The notes below the pieces were generated by a model that worked only from the letters and a program-made list of their open reading frames with translations, made no database searches and was not told the DNA's origin. A program made the position numbers and the translations under genes. Below, piece after piece: positions 19,201 to 26,952 of a DNA stretch of 64,000 nt (position 1 is the stretch's first letter; each line of letters opens with the position of its first letter). The stretch is from assembly GCA_964552015.1 (NCBI GenBank), contig CAZKFR010000012.1, forward strand, positions 6,146 to 70,145, in the 5' to 3' direction. The DNA comes from Rhodocaloribacter sp964552015. Its GTDB lineage: Bacteria > Bacteroidota > Rhodothermia > Rhodothermales > ISCAR-4553.

Positions 19201-19233
19201 TTCGGGATCCTGTTCGCCTTCGACCAACTCTGA
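16219..19233 (+). CDS. Peptidase-MA-like / beta-propeller / outer-membrane barrel protein (5' end in gap)
   Basis: 1004 residues after the gap, with the start missing. It opens in the middle of a zinc peptidase domain: THEFTHIVQVQ contains H-E-F-T-H, and NPAWLAEGTAQYQ about 60 residues later gives the further Glu, as in the peptidase MA family (gluzincins). Next come TolB/WD40-like propeller blades (PRFSPDGRRLAYLSNKGED, APDYAPDGKHLALVVQ, RWHPSGAWIYFARS). From about residue 560 the sequence becomes a barrel-like region with a bacterial-surface-antigen-like end (LTGARGYPFYALGGNETLLA, then HFGILFAFDQL). The protein is therefore probably anchored in the outer membrane with an external protease and propeller. 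The domain order is readable; the substrate is unknown. Confidence 0.82.
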   Translation, partial: NVITHEFTHIVQVQKTMKMDRRVPFLYVQLLDYEDVRRPDVLYGYPNVVVTYPIPVLNNPAWLAEGTAQYQRAFLHYDRWDTHRDMLLRTRVLAGRELSLADMGGFYSHTSLMREGVYNQGYAFTRYLAATYGEEALRSVSEGLSRWTNWNFERAAKDALGVPGDELYRTWMDSLRSEYRRHTEAIRGHLVEGRLLEAEGFNNAYPRFSPDGRRLAYLSNKGEDFSRMSLYVRELDGKETAALRIDGVAGGLQQVHTCAFGHRITSGTSGAFAWRPDGGALVFARIRDTREGYRYADLYERDLATGRERRLTVDQRAAAPDYAPDGKHLALVVQRDGTTNLYVLALDTGHLTALTHFDDGTQVTDPRWHPSGAWIYFARSTRHGRDLYRIRPDGTGMAAVRATEADERTPALDATGRYLYFAADDNGIFNLYRMPADGGEAVRLTNVLGGAFMPEVAPDGRLAFARYDAGGYRIALLDDPVPLDGPAARAIYTPPAITGKAVVRGGFEEAWGGLGDYDDTDLGPLSGQAIETIRIEGRYPLPAAGKAAARETDTLAVVPYGNTFTSFGFYPVLRLDQYVSRRRTRAEVRLRDRTRGETLWRNTKLGVYLHSREVLDGLSFFGGLLIGPGSLEGTSAGDILAPSNLLRLERDLFVQFDYRKGLGLLPGRWSPQLAVSLFNIRRNVENGLAIEEFPCTSCYPDTTLADLSYNLWELDVAARSKVSRSLLLEAGYRISPYRVTTERFFSKEFNQTIDASSSRYFIGQAVRLGATYEALYPYRDADVVPVGLRASIRYEYEPSRLLERFDVRDGFLRPVYQRFHNHRVTLELRYGRRLARLADGGAHGLEVRLRGSTLIGPPVDDFFDDYVGGLTGARGYPFYALGGNETLLAQVAYHLPLLPRLRRQVGFLYVDKLYARVYADAAMAWQGAWPGLDAVRRDVGAELRLGLGSFYLLPTAVFLSATYGLDRFDLRLDEGFVTPDGRSFITYGHEVQWHFGILFAFDQL

Positions 19234-19264
19234 CGGGCCGGTGCGCCCGAACCACGTTTCTTCG

Positions 19265-19930
19265 ATGAATCTGACCCTTGTCTATATCACGGGTGCGGTC
19301 ATGATCGTTACCGGCCTGGGCTTCCTTTACCTGCTCATCGGCCGGAACCGACCCCGGCGTCCCCGGACGGCGGTGGAGTGGATGGGCAGCACCCTCTCCG
19401 TGCTGCTGATCGCCTGTGCCGGGCTGTTGCTCGTGCTGGCCCTGCGGATGGAGCCGGTCGTTCGCACCGAAATCAACTTCAACGACCGGGTGGCGTTCGA
19501 GGACGTACCGCTGGAGGTGCCGGCGGAGGATTTCGCGTTCCACCTCGTCCGCGATGATGCCGAACAGCATCTCGAGCAGTATCGGGGGCAGGTCGTTCTG
19601 CTGAACATCTGGGCCACCTGGTGCCCGCCCTGTCTTCAGGAGATTCCCGAACTGAACCGGCTCTACGAAGACTACCGGGAACGGGGCCTGGTCGTCCTCT
19701 CGATCTCGGACGAGGATCCGCAGGTACTGCAGGCTTTCGACGAGACGCTCGAATTGCGTACGGTGAGTGGCTACGTAGCGTCTCCGGACGTCGTACCCCG
19801 TGTGTTCCGGAATGGCTTCGATGTGCGGCCGGCCACGTACGTGATCGACCGGAACGGGATTGTTCGGCGCTACCTGCTCGGTGCGCGGAATTATGACTTT
19901 TTCCGGGAAGCGGTCGCGCCGTATCTGTAA
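19265..19930 (+). CDS. TlpA-like membrane-anchored thioredoxin
   Basis: A 221-residue protein. Two N-terminal membrane spans (about 5-25 and 45-63) precede a thioredoxin-fold domain with the active site NIWATWCPPCLQEIPELN (about 115-132), followed by the conserved cis-Pro region RPATYVIDRNG. The WCPPC motif and the tail RRYLLGARNY are typical of TlpA/ResA-type thiol-disulfide oxidoreductases, which work on the periplasmic side, for example reducing apocytochromes or isomerising disulfides. The start ATG 19265 gives the first span directly; an in-frame upstream ATG at 19241 is possible. It lies 31 bases after the barrel-protease gene. Confidence 0.87.
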   Translation: MNLTLVYITGAVMIVTGLGFLYLLIGRNRPRRPRTAVEWMGSTLSVLLIACAGLLLVLALRMEPVVRTEINFNDRVAFEDVPLEVPAEDFAFHLVRDDAEQHLEQYRGQVVLLNIWATWCPPCLQEIPELNRLYEDYRERGLVVLSISDEDPQVLQAFDETLELRTVSGYVASPDVVPRVFRNGFDVRPATYVIDRNGIVRRYLLGARNYDFFREAVAPYL

Positions 19931-19984
19931 GTGGACGAATCGTGCCGTAGACCGAGGGTCCCGGCTCACACGATGGGGGTAATC

Positions 19985-20983
19985 ATGACGCGAACCAGGT
20001 ATGCCGGTGTGCTCGTGGTGGTTGTGAGCAGCTTGCTGGGTGCCGGAACGGCGCGCGGGGGCGATGATCCGGCGGAACAAGGTCCACCCATCACGACCCA
20101 TGCCGGCGTGCGTGCGGCCTTGCTCTACGGCGCTTCGCCGAGGGGGACGGGGTGGTCGGCCTCTTCCCGGCCGGCGACCCGGAGCGTGCCGCTCGCCTTC
20201 GGTCTGTCGGCTGCGGTGCCCGGGCTGGGGCAGGCCTACAACCGGCAGTGGATCAAGGCCTTCGTGGCGGCCGGGTTGGAGGCGGCCCTCATTACCGGCT
20301 ATGTGGTCTGGCGCCGCCAGGGCCTCGACGCCGAACGGGCCTATCAGGCTTTCGCCCATCAGTTCTGGGATCCTACCCGCTATGCGGCCTGGCTCAACGA
20401 CTACCAGATGTATCTGAACGAGGTGCTCAACGCGGGCATCGATCCGGTTCAGATCCAGATGCCGGCGCAGATCGACTTCACGCATCCGGAAGCCTGGTCG
20501 GCGGCAGACAGGCAGATCGTCAATGATTTCTTCTCCCAGATCCGTAGCGCCGAACGGCGCGTGTTCCATCCGGAGACGGGGGCGGCCTTCTCGCACCAGC
20601 TGCCAAACTTCGGCGAGCAGCAGTACTACGAGTTGATCGGAAAGTATTTCCAGTTTGCCCCCGGCTGGTACGATTATCCGGCCTGGAAGGAGGGCGAGGC
20701 CTACACGCCCGCCATCGACCCCGAGATGACTGGCTCGGACGGGAGCAAGCCCAACGTGTCGGAGACGTTTTTTCGTTATGCACGCGATCATGCGCACGCG
20801 AACGATCTGTTGCGTCGGGCGTCCCGCCTCTCGGTGTTGTTCCTCGTGAATCACCTGCTGGCCGGTGTGGATGCAGCCGTCTCGGCCCGGCTGCACAACC
20901 TCCGGCTCGACACGAGTTTCGGGTTCCGGTACGTGCCGGACGGTTCGGCCCGGCCGGTGGCGGTGGTTCGCTACGGCTTTTGA
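19985..20983 (+). CDS. DUF5683-family protein
   Basis: A 332-residue protein with a signal peptide (YAGVLVVVVSSLLGAGTARG). The central segment LSAAVPGLGQAYNRQWIKAF followed by VAAGLEAALITGYVVWR matches the DUF5683 pattern found in Bacteroidota, where a G-x-G-Q-x-Y-N motif precedes a membrane span. A second hydrophobic stretch occurs at about 290-310 (LSVLFLVNHLLAGVDAAVSA), and the protein ends in Phe. The family function is unknown, although members are usually envelope-associated. ATG 19985 was chosen over an upstream GTG because the signal peptide starts there. Its stop lies 5 bases before the next gene's ATG. Confidence 0.75.
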   Translation: MTRTRYAGVLVVVVSSLLGAGTARGGDDPAEQGPPITTHAGVRAALLYGASPRGTGWSASSRPATRSVPLAFGLSAAVPGLGQAYNRQWIKAFVAAGLEAALITGYVVWRRQGLDAERAYQAFAHQFWDPTRYAAWLNDYQMYLNEVLNAGIDPVQIQMPAQIDFTHPEAWSAADRQIVNDFFSQIRSAERRVFHPETGAAFSHQLPNFGEQQYYELIGKYFQFAPGWYDYPAWKEGEAYTPAIDPEMTGSDGSKPNVSETFFRYARDHAHANDLLRRASRLSVLFLVNHLLAGVDAAVSARLHNLRLDTSFGFRYVPDGSARPVAVVRYGF

Positions 20984-20988
20984 ACGCG

Positions 20989-21915
20989 ATGGACGGTATC
21001 GGGCATGGGTCCGTCGTCATGGCCGGCCTCGCTCTGGTTGCCCTGGTCCTCGAGGCGGTAATCGCAAGGACGTCATCGGGATGGGGGCGTGGGGGGCTCC
21101 TCGGTCTGGTGGTGGCCGGGCTGGTCGGTGTGGCCTTCCTCGGCGGTATCGGGCTGATGAGAAGCCTCGCCGGGTCCGCTGCGGGGCTGCTCTTTGCCGG
21201 GGCGACGGTTCGCTTCCGGTTTCTGGATCGAAGCGGAGCTGTGGCCGGAGGGGTGCTTGCCGCGTCGATCCTGGCGTTCGGGGGCTTGGCCTGGGTCGTG
21301 CCCGGAGGGGTGTTCTTCCTCACGTCGAGTCTCCTTTCCTGGATGGAAGGACCGGAGGGTGTGTGCCTTGAAAAGGGCGGGCGCAATGCCAGGCAGGTTT
21401 TCGCGAACGGGGGCGTGGCCTGGCTGCTCTTGCTGCTCTATACTATCGACCCCCGGCCCCTCTGGTATGCCGGTCATGTGGGCGCCTTCGCGGCGGCGGC
21501 GGCCGACACGTGGGCGACGGAGATCGGCACCCGGCGCGGCGGCCCACCGCGTCTGCTGACGACCTGGCGACGGGTGCCGTCGGGTACCTCGGGCGCCGTC
21601 ACGCTGACCGGAACGCTGGCCGCGCTAGCCGGGAGCCTGACCGTCTCGCTCGCCGCATGGCCTTTCTTCGAAGGCGGCGGGCTCCTGGTATTCGTCCTGA
21701 CCCTTTCGGGCTTCCTGGCTGCCCTGGCGGACAGCCTGCTCGGAGCCACGCTACAGGCCCGATTCGTTGACCCCGGAACCGGCGAGGTCAGCGAGACGCG
21801 CGGGGCGGGGAGGTCCCTGCACCATGGCCTGGGCTGGCTGGACAATGACCGGGTCAACCTGCTGAACACGTTTGTCGGGGCTTCCCTCGCCATGGCTTGC
21901 TTTCCTGCCGGCTAA
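20989..21915 (+). CDS. DUF92-family membrane protein
   Basis: A 308-residue polytopic membrane protein. The segment GRNARQVFANGGVAWLLLLL and the later AAAADTWATEIG, followed by TSGAVTLTGTLAALAGS, are characteristic of DUF92 (TIGR00297). The motif HHGLGWLDNDRVNLLNTFVG near the C-terminus is also typical. Plant VTE6 of this family is a phytyl-phosphate kinase, and bacterial members are often supposed to be polyprenyl or phytyl phosphate kinases, but that has to be inferred here. The gene starts 5 bases after the DUF5683 stop and so is probably co-transcribed. Confidence 0.85.
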   Translation: MDGIGHGSVVMAGLALVALVLEAVIARTSSGWGRGGLLGLVVAGLVGVAFLGGIGLMRSLAGSAAGLLFAGATVRFRFLDRSGAVAGGVLAASILAFGGLAWVVPGGVFFLTSSLLSWMEGPEGVCLEKGGRNARQVFANGGVAWLLLLLYTIDPRPLWYAGHVGAFAAAAADTWATEIGTRRGGPPRLLTTWRRVPSGTSGAVTLTGTLAALAGSLTVSLAAWPFFEGGGLLVFVLTLSGFLAALADSLLGATLQARFVDPGTGEVSETRGAGRSLHHGLGWLDNDRVNLLNTFVGASLAMACFPAG

Positions 21916-21967
21916 TCAGGTTCTTTCCTGCCATCCGCTGTATCCGTACCACGAGACCTGCGACGTA

Positions 21968-23311
21968 ATGCCCTGGTACAGAAAGCTTCACTGGCAGATC
22001 ATCATCGGGCTCGTTCTGGGCCTGGTGTTCGGCATCGTTGCCGCGGCTTCCGGCTGGAGCCGGTTCGTGACGAACTGGGTGGCCCCTTTCGGCGATATCT
22101 TCATCAACCTGCTCAAGTTGATCGCCGTCCCGCTCATTCTCGCCTCGCTCATCACCGGGGTGGCCTCGCTCTCCGACCTCAAACGCCTGTCTCGGATCGG
22201 CGGCAAGACCATTGCCATCTACATCGGGACGACGGTCGTGGCCCTTATCATCGGGTTGACGGTCGTCAACCTGATGCAGCCGGGGGAACGGGTGCCGGAG
22301 GATATGAAGGAGAAACTGGAGCAAGCCTACGGAGGCGATGCGATGGCCCGACAGCAGCTGGCCGAACGGGCCAAAGAGCGTGGCCCTCTCCAGATTCTCG
22401 TGGACATCGTGCCGGAGAATTTCGTGGGGGCCGCCTCGGACAACCGGAACATGCTGCAGGTGGTCTTCTTCGCCCTGTTCTTCGGGATTGGCCTGCTCAT
22501 GATCCCCAGGGAGAAAGCGGCGCCGCTCATCGCCTTTTTCGACAGCCTCAACGACCTGGTGATCAAGCTGGTGGAGATCATCATGTTGATGGCGCCGGTG
22601 GGTGTCTTCGCCCTCATGGCCGACACCATCACGGCCATTGCCGGAGATAACCTGGGCCAGATCGTCGAACTGCTCGCCGCGCTCGGGTATTACTGCATCG
22701 CCGTGGTGCTGGGCCTGCTGCTCCACATGGGCCTCACGTACACGGCCATGCTCAAGTTCATGACCCCCCTGTCCGTGGGGAGGTTTTATGGCGCCATCAG
22801 CCCGGCGCAGCTCGTCGCGTTCTCGACGTCCTCGAGCGGCGCCACGCTTCCGGTGACGATGGAAGTGGCCGAGAAAAAACTCGGCGTTTCCGAAGAGGTC
22901 TCGTCGTTCGTGCTGCCGCTGGGCGCCACGATCAACATGGATGGGACGGCGCTCTATCAGGCCGTGGCGGCCGTGTTCATCGCGCAGACCCTGGGGATGG
23001 GGCTCGACCTGGGGGCGCAGATCACCATCGTGCTGACCGCCGTGCTGGCTTCCATCGGCACCGCGGCCGTGCCGAGCGCCGGGATCATCATGCTGGTGAT
23101 CATCCTCGAGTCCGTGCAGGTGCCGGCGACGGGCATCGCCCTGATCCTGGGCGTCGACCGCATCCTGGACATGTGCCGTACCGTGACCAACGTGACGGGA
23201 GACCTGACGGTTGCTACGGTCGTGGCGGCCAGTGAGGGGCAGCTGGGCCGGCCGGAAGACGAACACGGGACGCCCTCGCCGCTGCCGGAGACGACGACGG
23301 CCGTCTCGTGA
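21968..23311 (+). CDS. Dicarboxylate/amino acid:cation symporter (GltP/DctA family)
   Basis: A 447-residue inner-membrane transporter. Diagnostic motifs are the serine-rich hairpin AFSTSSSGATLPVTME (about 309-324), the NMDGTALYQ motif that forms the cation and substrate site, and VLASIGTAAVPSAG in hairpin 2, followed by DRILDMCRTVTNVTGD. These place it in the glutamate/aspartate or C4-dicarboxylate family (DAACS). The exact substrate and cation cannot be told, although the Arg of DMCRT is the residue that in aspartate and glutamate carriers contacts the side-chain carboxylate. The roughly 30-residue hydrophilic tail after the last helix is low-complexity. ATG 21968 is followed at once by an amphipathic N-terminus typical of the family. 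Confidence 0.9.
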   Translation: MPWYRKLHWQIIIGLVLGLVFGIVAAASGWSRFVTNWVAPFGDIFINLLKLIAVPLILASLITGVASLSDLKRLSRIGGKTIAIYIGTTVVALIIGLTVVNLMQPGERVPEDMKEKLEQAYGGDAMARQQLAERAKERGPLQILVDIVPENFVGAASDNRNMLQVVFFALFFGIGLLMIPREKAAPLIAFFDSLNDLVIKLVEIIMLMAPVGVFALMADTITAIAGDNLGQIVELLAALGYYCIAVVLGLLLHMGLTYTAMLKFMTPLSVGRFYGAISPAQLVAFSTSSSGATLPVTMEVAEKKLGVSEEVSSFVLPLGATINMDGTALYQAVAAVFIAQTLGMGLDLGAQITIVLTAVLASIGTAAVPSAGIIMLVIILESVQVPATGIALILGVDRILDMCRTVTNVTGDLTVATVVAASEGQLGRPEDEHGTPSPLPETTTAVS

Positions 23312-23426
23312 ATCCCTCCGTGCGGCTGGAAAGAGCGGGGTCGTGTGGTTATTTTCCGGGCATGCTTCGCGTCGTGCCGGGAGCATGCCGGCCTCCGAGG
23401 TGGCAGAACGGGATGCGCTTCGGGGA

Positions 23427-23466
23427 AAAGGAAAAGCCCCGGCACCTTCAATGAAGCACCGGGGCC
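23427..23466 (-). terminator. Intrinsic terminator of tRNA-Arg
   Basis: Read on the minus strand, GCCCCGG (23459-23465) pairs with CCGGGGC (23436-23442); the loop itself can form a small CTTC/GAAG hairpin, and TTTTCCTTTTCC follows. It starts only 4 bases after the tRNA-Arg 3' end, so it ends that transcript. Confidence 0.8.
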
Positions 23467-23468
23467 TG

Positions 23469-23542
23469 CGCGCTTGGGAGGATTCGAACCCCCGACCTTT
23501 GGAACCGGAATCCAACGCTCTATCCAACTGAGCTACAAGCGC
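23469..23542 (-). tRNA. tRNA-Arg (anticodon CCG)
   Basis: On the minus strand the full cloverleaf can be drawn. The acceptor arms are GCGCTTG (5') and CAAGCGC (3') with discriminator G; the D arm is GCTC/GAGC. The anticodon stem is TTGGA/TCCAA with loop TTCCGGT, which reads CCG and decodes CGG Arg codons. The T arm is GGGGG-TTCGAAT-CCTCC. No 3' CCA is encoded. It has a canonical promoter 11 bases upstream and a terminator immediately downstream, so it is an independent unit between two plus-strand genes. Confidence 0.95.
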
Positions 23543-23553
23543 GTGGGATCGCA

Positions 23554-23583
23554 AATATATCGACGCCTTCTCAACGCCGTCAA
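23554..23583 (-). promoter_or_regulatory. Promoter of tRNA-Arg
   Basis: On the minus strand TTGACG (23583-23578) is followed by 18 bases and then TATATT (23559-23554), 11 bases upstream of the tRNA 5' end. It matches the general sigma-70 pattern. The sequence TATATTTG also fits the Bacteroidota -7 consensus TAnnTTTG, so both readings are possible. Confidence 0.7.
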
Positions 23584-23681
23584 GACGTCTGGAGTTTCCG
23601 TGTCGCAAAGTTTGTGCTAAGATGGTTGGAGGGGCGCTCCTCCGCGGTGAGGGTCGTCCTGAAAGGAGGGTGTTAGGAGGG

Positions 23682-24485
23682 ATGACGGACGAACGCCGTC
23701 TCATAGAACGATTTACCCGGGATCCCGAGAAGGGGTATGAGGGACTGTTGGAGCAGTATTCCTCGGTCATGCTGCGCATGATCCGTCGATTGATGCGGGA
23801 CGCGGACGAAGTGATGGAGGTCTACACCATGGTATGCGAGCGTCTCCGGGCCAACGATTACCAGGTGTTGCGTCAGTTCCGGCCGGGGTGTGATGTGCTG
23901 CCCTGGCTGAGCGTGCTGGTGGCCAACGCTTGCCGGGATCGGATGCGTCAGACGCGTGCTTTCTCGGCACCGAAGAAGGTGCTGGATCGTCTGGAGGCGT
24001 GGGAACGGCTGGTCTTCAAATACTACTATCAGGACAACTACACGCCGGAAGAAATTGCACATCTGCTCTCGGCACGGGATGGCAAGCGCTATGAGACGCA
24101 CGAGGTCCTGACGGCCATCGAAAAGATCAACGATCTCCTGACGGTCAGCAAACGATGGCACCTGCTCGCGGCCCTGCAGATGAACACCCGACCCGTGTCG
24201 CTCGAGACGTTGAGCGAGCATGGCTTTTTGCCCGTCGATGAGGAATCGGAGGAAGCCTTCGACCGTGCGTTCGAGGAGCGGGCGTTGATCGGGCGTCTGA
24301 ACGAGGCGATCCGGAAGCTGGAGCCGGAGGATCAGTTGCTGCTCTTGCTCTGGTATGAACACGGCATGGAGGCGAAGCAGGTGGCGCGGGTCATGCAGTA
24401 CCAGAACCCGGCCTATGTGTACACGCGTCTGCGGACCGTGGTGAATCAGTTGCGGCGGGCGATGGAACGGGAAGCGGAGGCGTAG
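23682..24485 (+). CDS. Sigma-70-family RNA polymerase sigma factor with two region-4-like segments
   Basis: A 267-residue protein with a strong ribosome-binding site (TTAGGAGGG directly before ATG 23682). The N-terminal part resembles sigma region 2 (GYEGLLEQYSSVMLRMIRRL, then WLSVLVANACRDRMRQ at about 86-101). Two helix-turn-helix-like blocks follow. One, from about residue 115, is WERLVFKYYYQDNYTPEEIA and the helix after it; the other, from about 210, is IRKLEPEDQLLLLLWYEHGM followed by KQVARVMQYQNPAYVYTRL. Each looks like region 4 of extracytoplasmic-function sigma factors, which normally have only one. No anti-sigma gene is adjacent. The sigma assignment is fairly sure; the duplicated region 4 is my reading. 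Confidence 0.78.
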   Translation: MTDERRLIERFTRDPEKGYEGLLEQYSSVMLRMIRRLMRDADEVMEVYTMVCERLRANDYQVLRQFRPGCDVLPWLSVLVANACRDRMRQTRAFSAPKKVLDRLEAWERLVFKYYYQDNYTPEEIAHLLSARDGKRYETHEVLTAIEKINDLLTVSKRWHLLAALQMNTRPVSLETLSEHGFLPVDEESEEAFDRAFEERALIGRLNEAIRKLEPEDQLLLLLWYEHGMEAKQVARVMQYQNPAYVYTRLRTVVNQLRRAMEREAEA

Positions 24486-24586
24486 GGGGAACCCCGCCCG
24501 CATTCTTCCGTTGGGCCTTTTCGTTTTCGCCGGTCCTTCCTGTGCCGGGCTGGCACGGACTAACGGGCAGCCGTAACCGTTCTCGG

Positions 24587-25630
24587 ATGAATCCTCTCGT
24601 GTACTCAGAATCACCCGGCCCACGTGTGCTTCCGGATCCCTGGGAACCCGGCAGCGGGGTGCCGCTGGACGGGGGGCTGGAGCGTCACCGGTTTTCTCCT
24701 GTGTTGATGGCCGGGGCGAGTCTGCTGCTGATCTTTTTTCTGTTTCAGGTCGTCGTGGCGCCGCTGGTTCTGGTCGTGCTCATGGTGCTTGCGGGCGTGG
24801 ACTTTTCGGGCGGCGTCGATCTGATCCTGACGACCCTGACCGAGCGGCCCGTGTTGCTCATGGTCGCCAATACGGTCGGGCAGATTTTGGGCATTGCCTT
24901 GCCGGCCTGGCTACTGGCCCGCCTTCATTCGTCCCGGCCTGCCGCGCTGTTACGGTTGCGTCCGCCGGATCGCCGGCTCCTGGGCCTGGCCGTTTTCGGG
25001 TTCGTGGCGCTGGTGCCGTGGGTGCAGTGGCTCGCTCGGGTCAGCGAAGCGTTGCCGTGGCCGGAGTCGGTTCGGGCCTTCGAACAGCCGCAGATCGATC
25101 TGATCGAGAAGTTGCTCGAGCAGAACCTGGGCTTTCTACCGACGCTCTTCATGCTGGCGATTACGCCGGCGTTCTGTGAGGAGTTGTTCTTCCGGGGGTA
25201 TTTCCAGCGCCAGGTGGAGCGGGCCTGGGGGGCCGCCGGGGGCGTGCTCGTGGCCGGTGTGCTGTTCGGGCTGTTTCACCTGCGGCCCACGCAGACGTTG
25301 CCGCTGGCGGTCCTGGGCGTCTATCTGGCCTACCTCACGTGGCGGACGGGGAGCCTCTGGCCGGCGATGGTGGTGCATTTCGCCAACAACGGGCTGGCGG
25401 TCGTGCTGGGGGCCTACGTACAGGCCCGGCCTGACCTGAACGTGGAAGATCTGGAACACCTCGCCGTTCCCTGGTACGTTCTCGTACCCGCGCTGGTGTT
25501 TTTCCTGCTGGGCTTGTATGCTATGGACAAGACGGCCCGGGGACTTCTCAGGGAGAAAGCCCAGGGGGAAGCGTCGACGATCATTCCTACGACGACAACG
25601 GAACTGCATCATGGGCGAACGGACCTTTGA
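24587..25630 (+). CDS. CPBP-family intramembrane glutamic endopeptidase
   Basis: A 347-residue membrane protein. The conserved motif ITPAFCEELFFRGYFQRQVE (about 192-211) gives E-E-x-x-x-R; the second motif GLFHLRPTQTLPLAVLG provides a His, and VVHFANNGLAVVLG the final His and Asn. Together these define the CPBP (Abi/Rce1-like) intramembrane protease fold. In bacteria such proteins process membrane or lipid-modified substrates or confer peptide immunity; the target here is unknown. The first about 45 residues are cytoplasmic and proline-rich. Its last 20 bases overlap the next gene, which suggests translational coupling. Confidence 0.88.
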   Translation: MNPLVYSESPGPRVLPDPWEPGSGVPLDGGLERHRFSPVLMAGASLLLIFFLFQVVVAPLVLVVLMVLAGVDFSGGVDLILTTLTERPVLLMVANTVGQILGIALPAWLLARLHSSRPAALLRLRPPDRRLLGLAVFGFVALVPWVQWLARVSEALPWPESVRAFEQPQIDLIEKLLEQNLGFLPTLFMLAITPAFCEELFFRGYFQRQVERAWGAAGGVLVAGVLFGLFHLRPTQTLPLAVLGVYLAYLTWRTGSLWPAMVVHFANNGLAVVLGAYVQARPDLNVEDLEHLAVPWYVLVPALVFFLLGLYAMDKTARGLLREKAQGEASTIIPTTTTELHHGRTDL

Positions 25631-25982
25631 AGGATGGGTGTCGGTGTTTACGAGCGGAACGGACTATGAGGCGGATCTGGTGCGGGATCGGCTGGACGAT
25701 CAGGGCATTCCGGCTGTGGTCCTTACGCAGCGTGATCATGCGTTCAACCTGACGATGATTGATGGGCTGGCGCAGGTTTACGTGATGGTGCCGCCGGAGT
25801 ACGAGGCCCGGGCCCGGGCCCTGCTTGCCGAGGCGCCGTTGAGCGATGAGGAGCTCGAACGGGAGGCGCTGGCGGCCGATCCGTCGGCGGCGCCGGCACA
25901 CACGGAGGACGAGGAGGCCATGCTGGACTCGGGGGTGGACCGGATTCGGTTGAGCGGCCCGGACGAAGACGAAGAGGCTTGA
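25611..25982 (+). CDS. DUF2007-type small protein
   Basis: A 123-residue soluble protein. The first about 75 residues (WVSVFTSGTDYEADLVRDRL, DDQGIPAVVLTQRDHAFN, VYVMVPPEYEARARALLAE) follow the DUF2007 ferredoxin-like pattern, a putative signal-transducing domain. The remaining part is a strongly acidic tail (HTEDEEAMLDSGVD and following residues). Function unknown. It starts inside the end of the CPBP gene in another frame and is followed by cdsA after 21 bases, so the three form one likely operon. Confidence 0.75.
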   Translation: MGERTFEGWVSVFTSGTDYEADLVRDRLDDQGIPAVVLTQRDHAFNLTMIDGLAQVYVMVPPEYEARARALLAEAPLSDEELEREALAADPSAAPAHTEDEEAMLDSGVDRIRLSGPDEDEEA

Positions 25983-26003
25983 CGGGTCGTTCAGGAGATG
26001 TCC

Positions 26004-26834
26004 ATGTCGAATGCCCTGTTGAGGATCCTGACGGCCCTCGTGGGGATCCCGCTCGTCGTGGGGTTGCTTTACGCCGGGGGAGGCTGGCTTCTGGCCGGTG
26101 TCCTCCTGACCGGTATTTTGGCCCAGCGGGAAGTCTATGATATGATGGCGGCGGGGGGCCTGGCTCCCCACCGGAAAGAGGGCCTGTTGCTGGGCGTGCT
26201 GCTGGTGCTCTGGGCTCTGATGCCGGGGGCCGGGGCGATGGCCGTGCTGGTGTTCGTCCTCCTGCTGGCTGCCTCGCCGCTCCGCAAAGGCACGGCGCAT
26301 CCGCTGTCGTCGCTCGCCGCCACGGTGTTCGGTGCTCTGTATCCGGCATGTCTGCTCGGCTTCCTGGTGCGGCTGCGTGAAGCCCGGGGCCCCCTGGTCG
26401 ATGGCGAAGCGGCTTTCTGGCTGGCCCTGGCCACCGTCGCACTGGTCTGGATCACGGATACCTTTGCCTACTACGCCGGTCGAGCGTTCGGTCGGCACCC
26501 GCTGGCGCCCACCGTTTCCCCGAAGAAGACGTGGGAGGGGGCCATCGGCGGCGCGGTGGGGGGGCTGCTGGGCGCTGTCGTGTTTCGCCTCACGGTGCTT
26601 CCGTTCCTGGACTGGCCCCATGTGGTGGCTCTGGGCCTGATCGGCGGGGTGGTCAGCCAACTCGGCGACCTGGCCGAGAGCCGTATGAAGCGCAGTGTGG
26701 GGGTCAAGGATTCGGGCACCTTGCTGCCCGGCCACGGGGGGCTGCTCGATCGCATCGATGCCCTTCTGCTGGCCATCCCGCTGGCCTATCTGTACCTGGC
26801 CCACGTGGCCCACCTCTTCGCCGGAGCGCCCTGA
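26004..26834 (+). CDS. cdsA: Phosphatidate cytidylyltransferase
   Basis: A 276-residue membrane enzyme that makes CDP-diacylglycerol from phosphatidic acid and CTP, the branch point of phospholipid synthesis. The family signature is complete near the C-terminus: SRMKRSVGVKDSGTLLPGHG followed by GLLDRIDALL, including the K-R, K-D, H-G-G and D-R-x-D positions. Earlier the helix region ITDTFAYYAGRAFGRHPLAP precedes the conserved SPKKTWEGAIGG. An ATG at 25998 lies only one base behind AGGAG, so I prefer the ATG at 26004, which has proper spacing. The rest is a set of hydrophobic spans. Confidence 0.93.
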   Translation: MSNALLRILTALVGIPLVVGLLYAGGGWLLAGVLLTGILAQREVYDMMAAGGLAPHRKEGLLLGVLLVLWALMPGAGAMAVLVFVLLLAASPLRKGTAHPLSSLAATVFGALYPACLLGFLVRLREARGPLVDGEAAFWLALATVALVWITDTFAYYAGRAFGRHPLAPTVSPKKTWEGAIGGAVGGLLGAVVFRLTVLPFLDWPHVVALGLIGGVVSQLGDLAESRMKRSVGVKDSGTLLPGHGGLLDRIDALLLAIPLAYLYLAHVAHLFAGAP

Positions 26835-26952
26835 TCGCGGGGCCCGGGAGGGGGCTGCCGACAGGGGGGCGCGAAGGTCTTTCGGGCGGAACGATGCCGG
26901 GCAGGTGCTGTATAAACCGGCAAATCCGCCAGGTAACCCGACGGCAGCAGGC

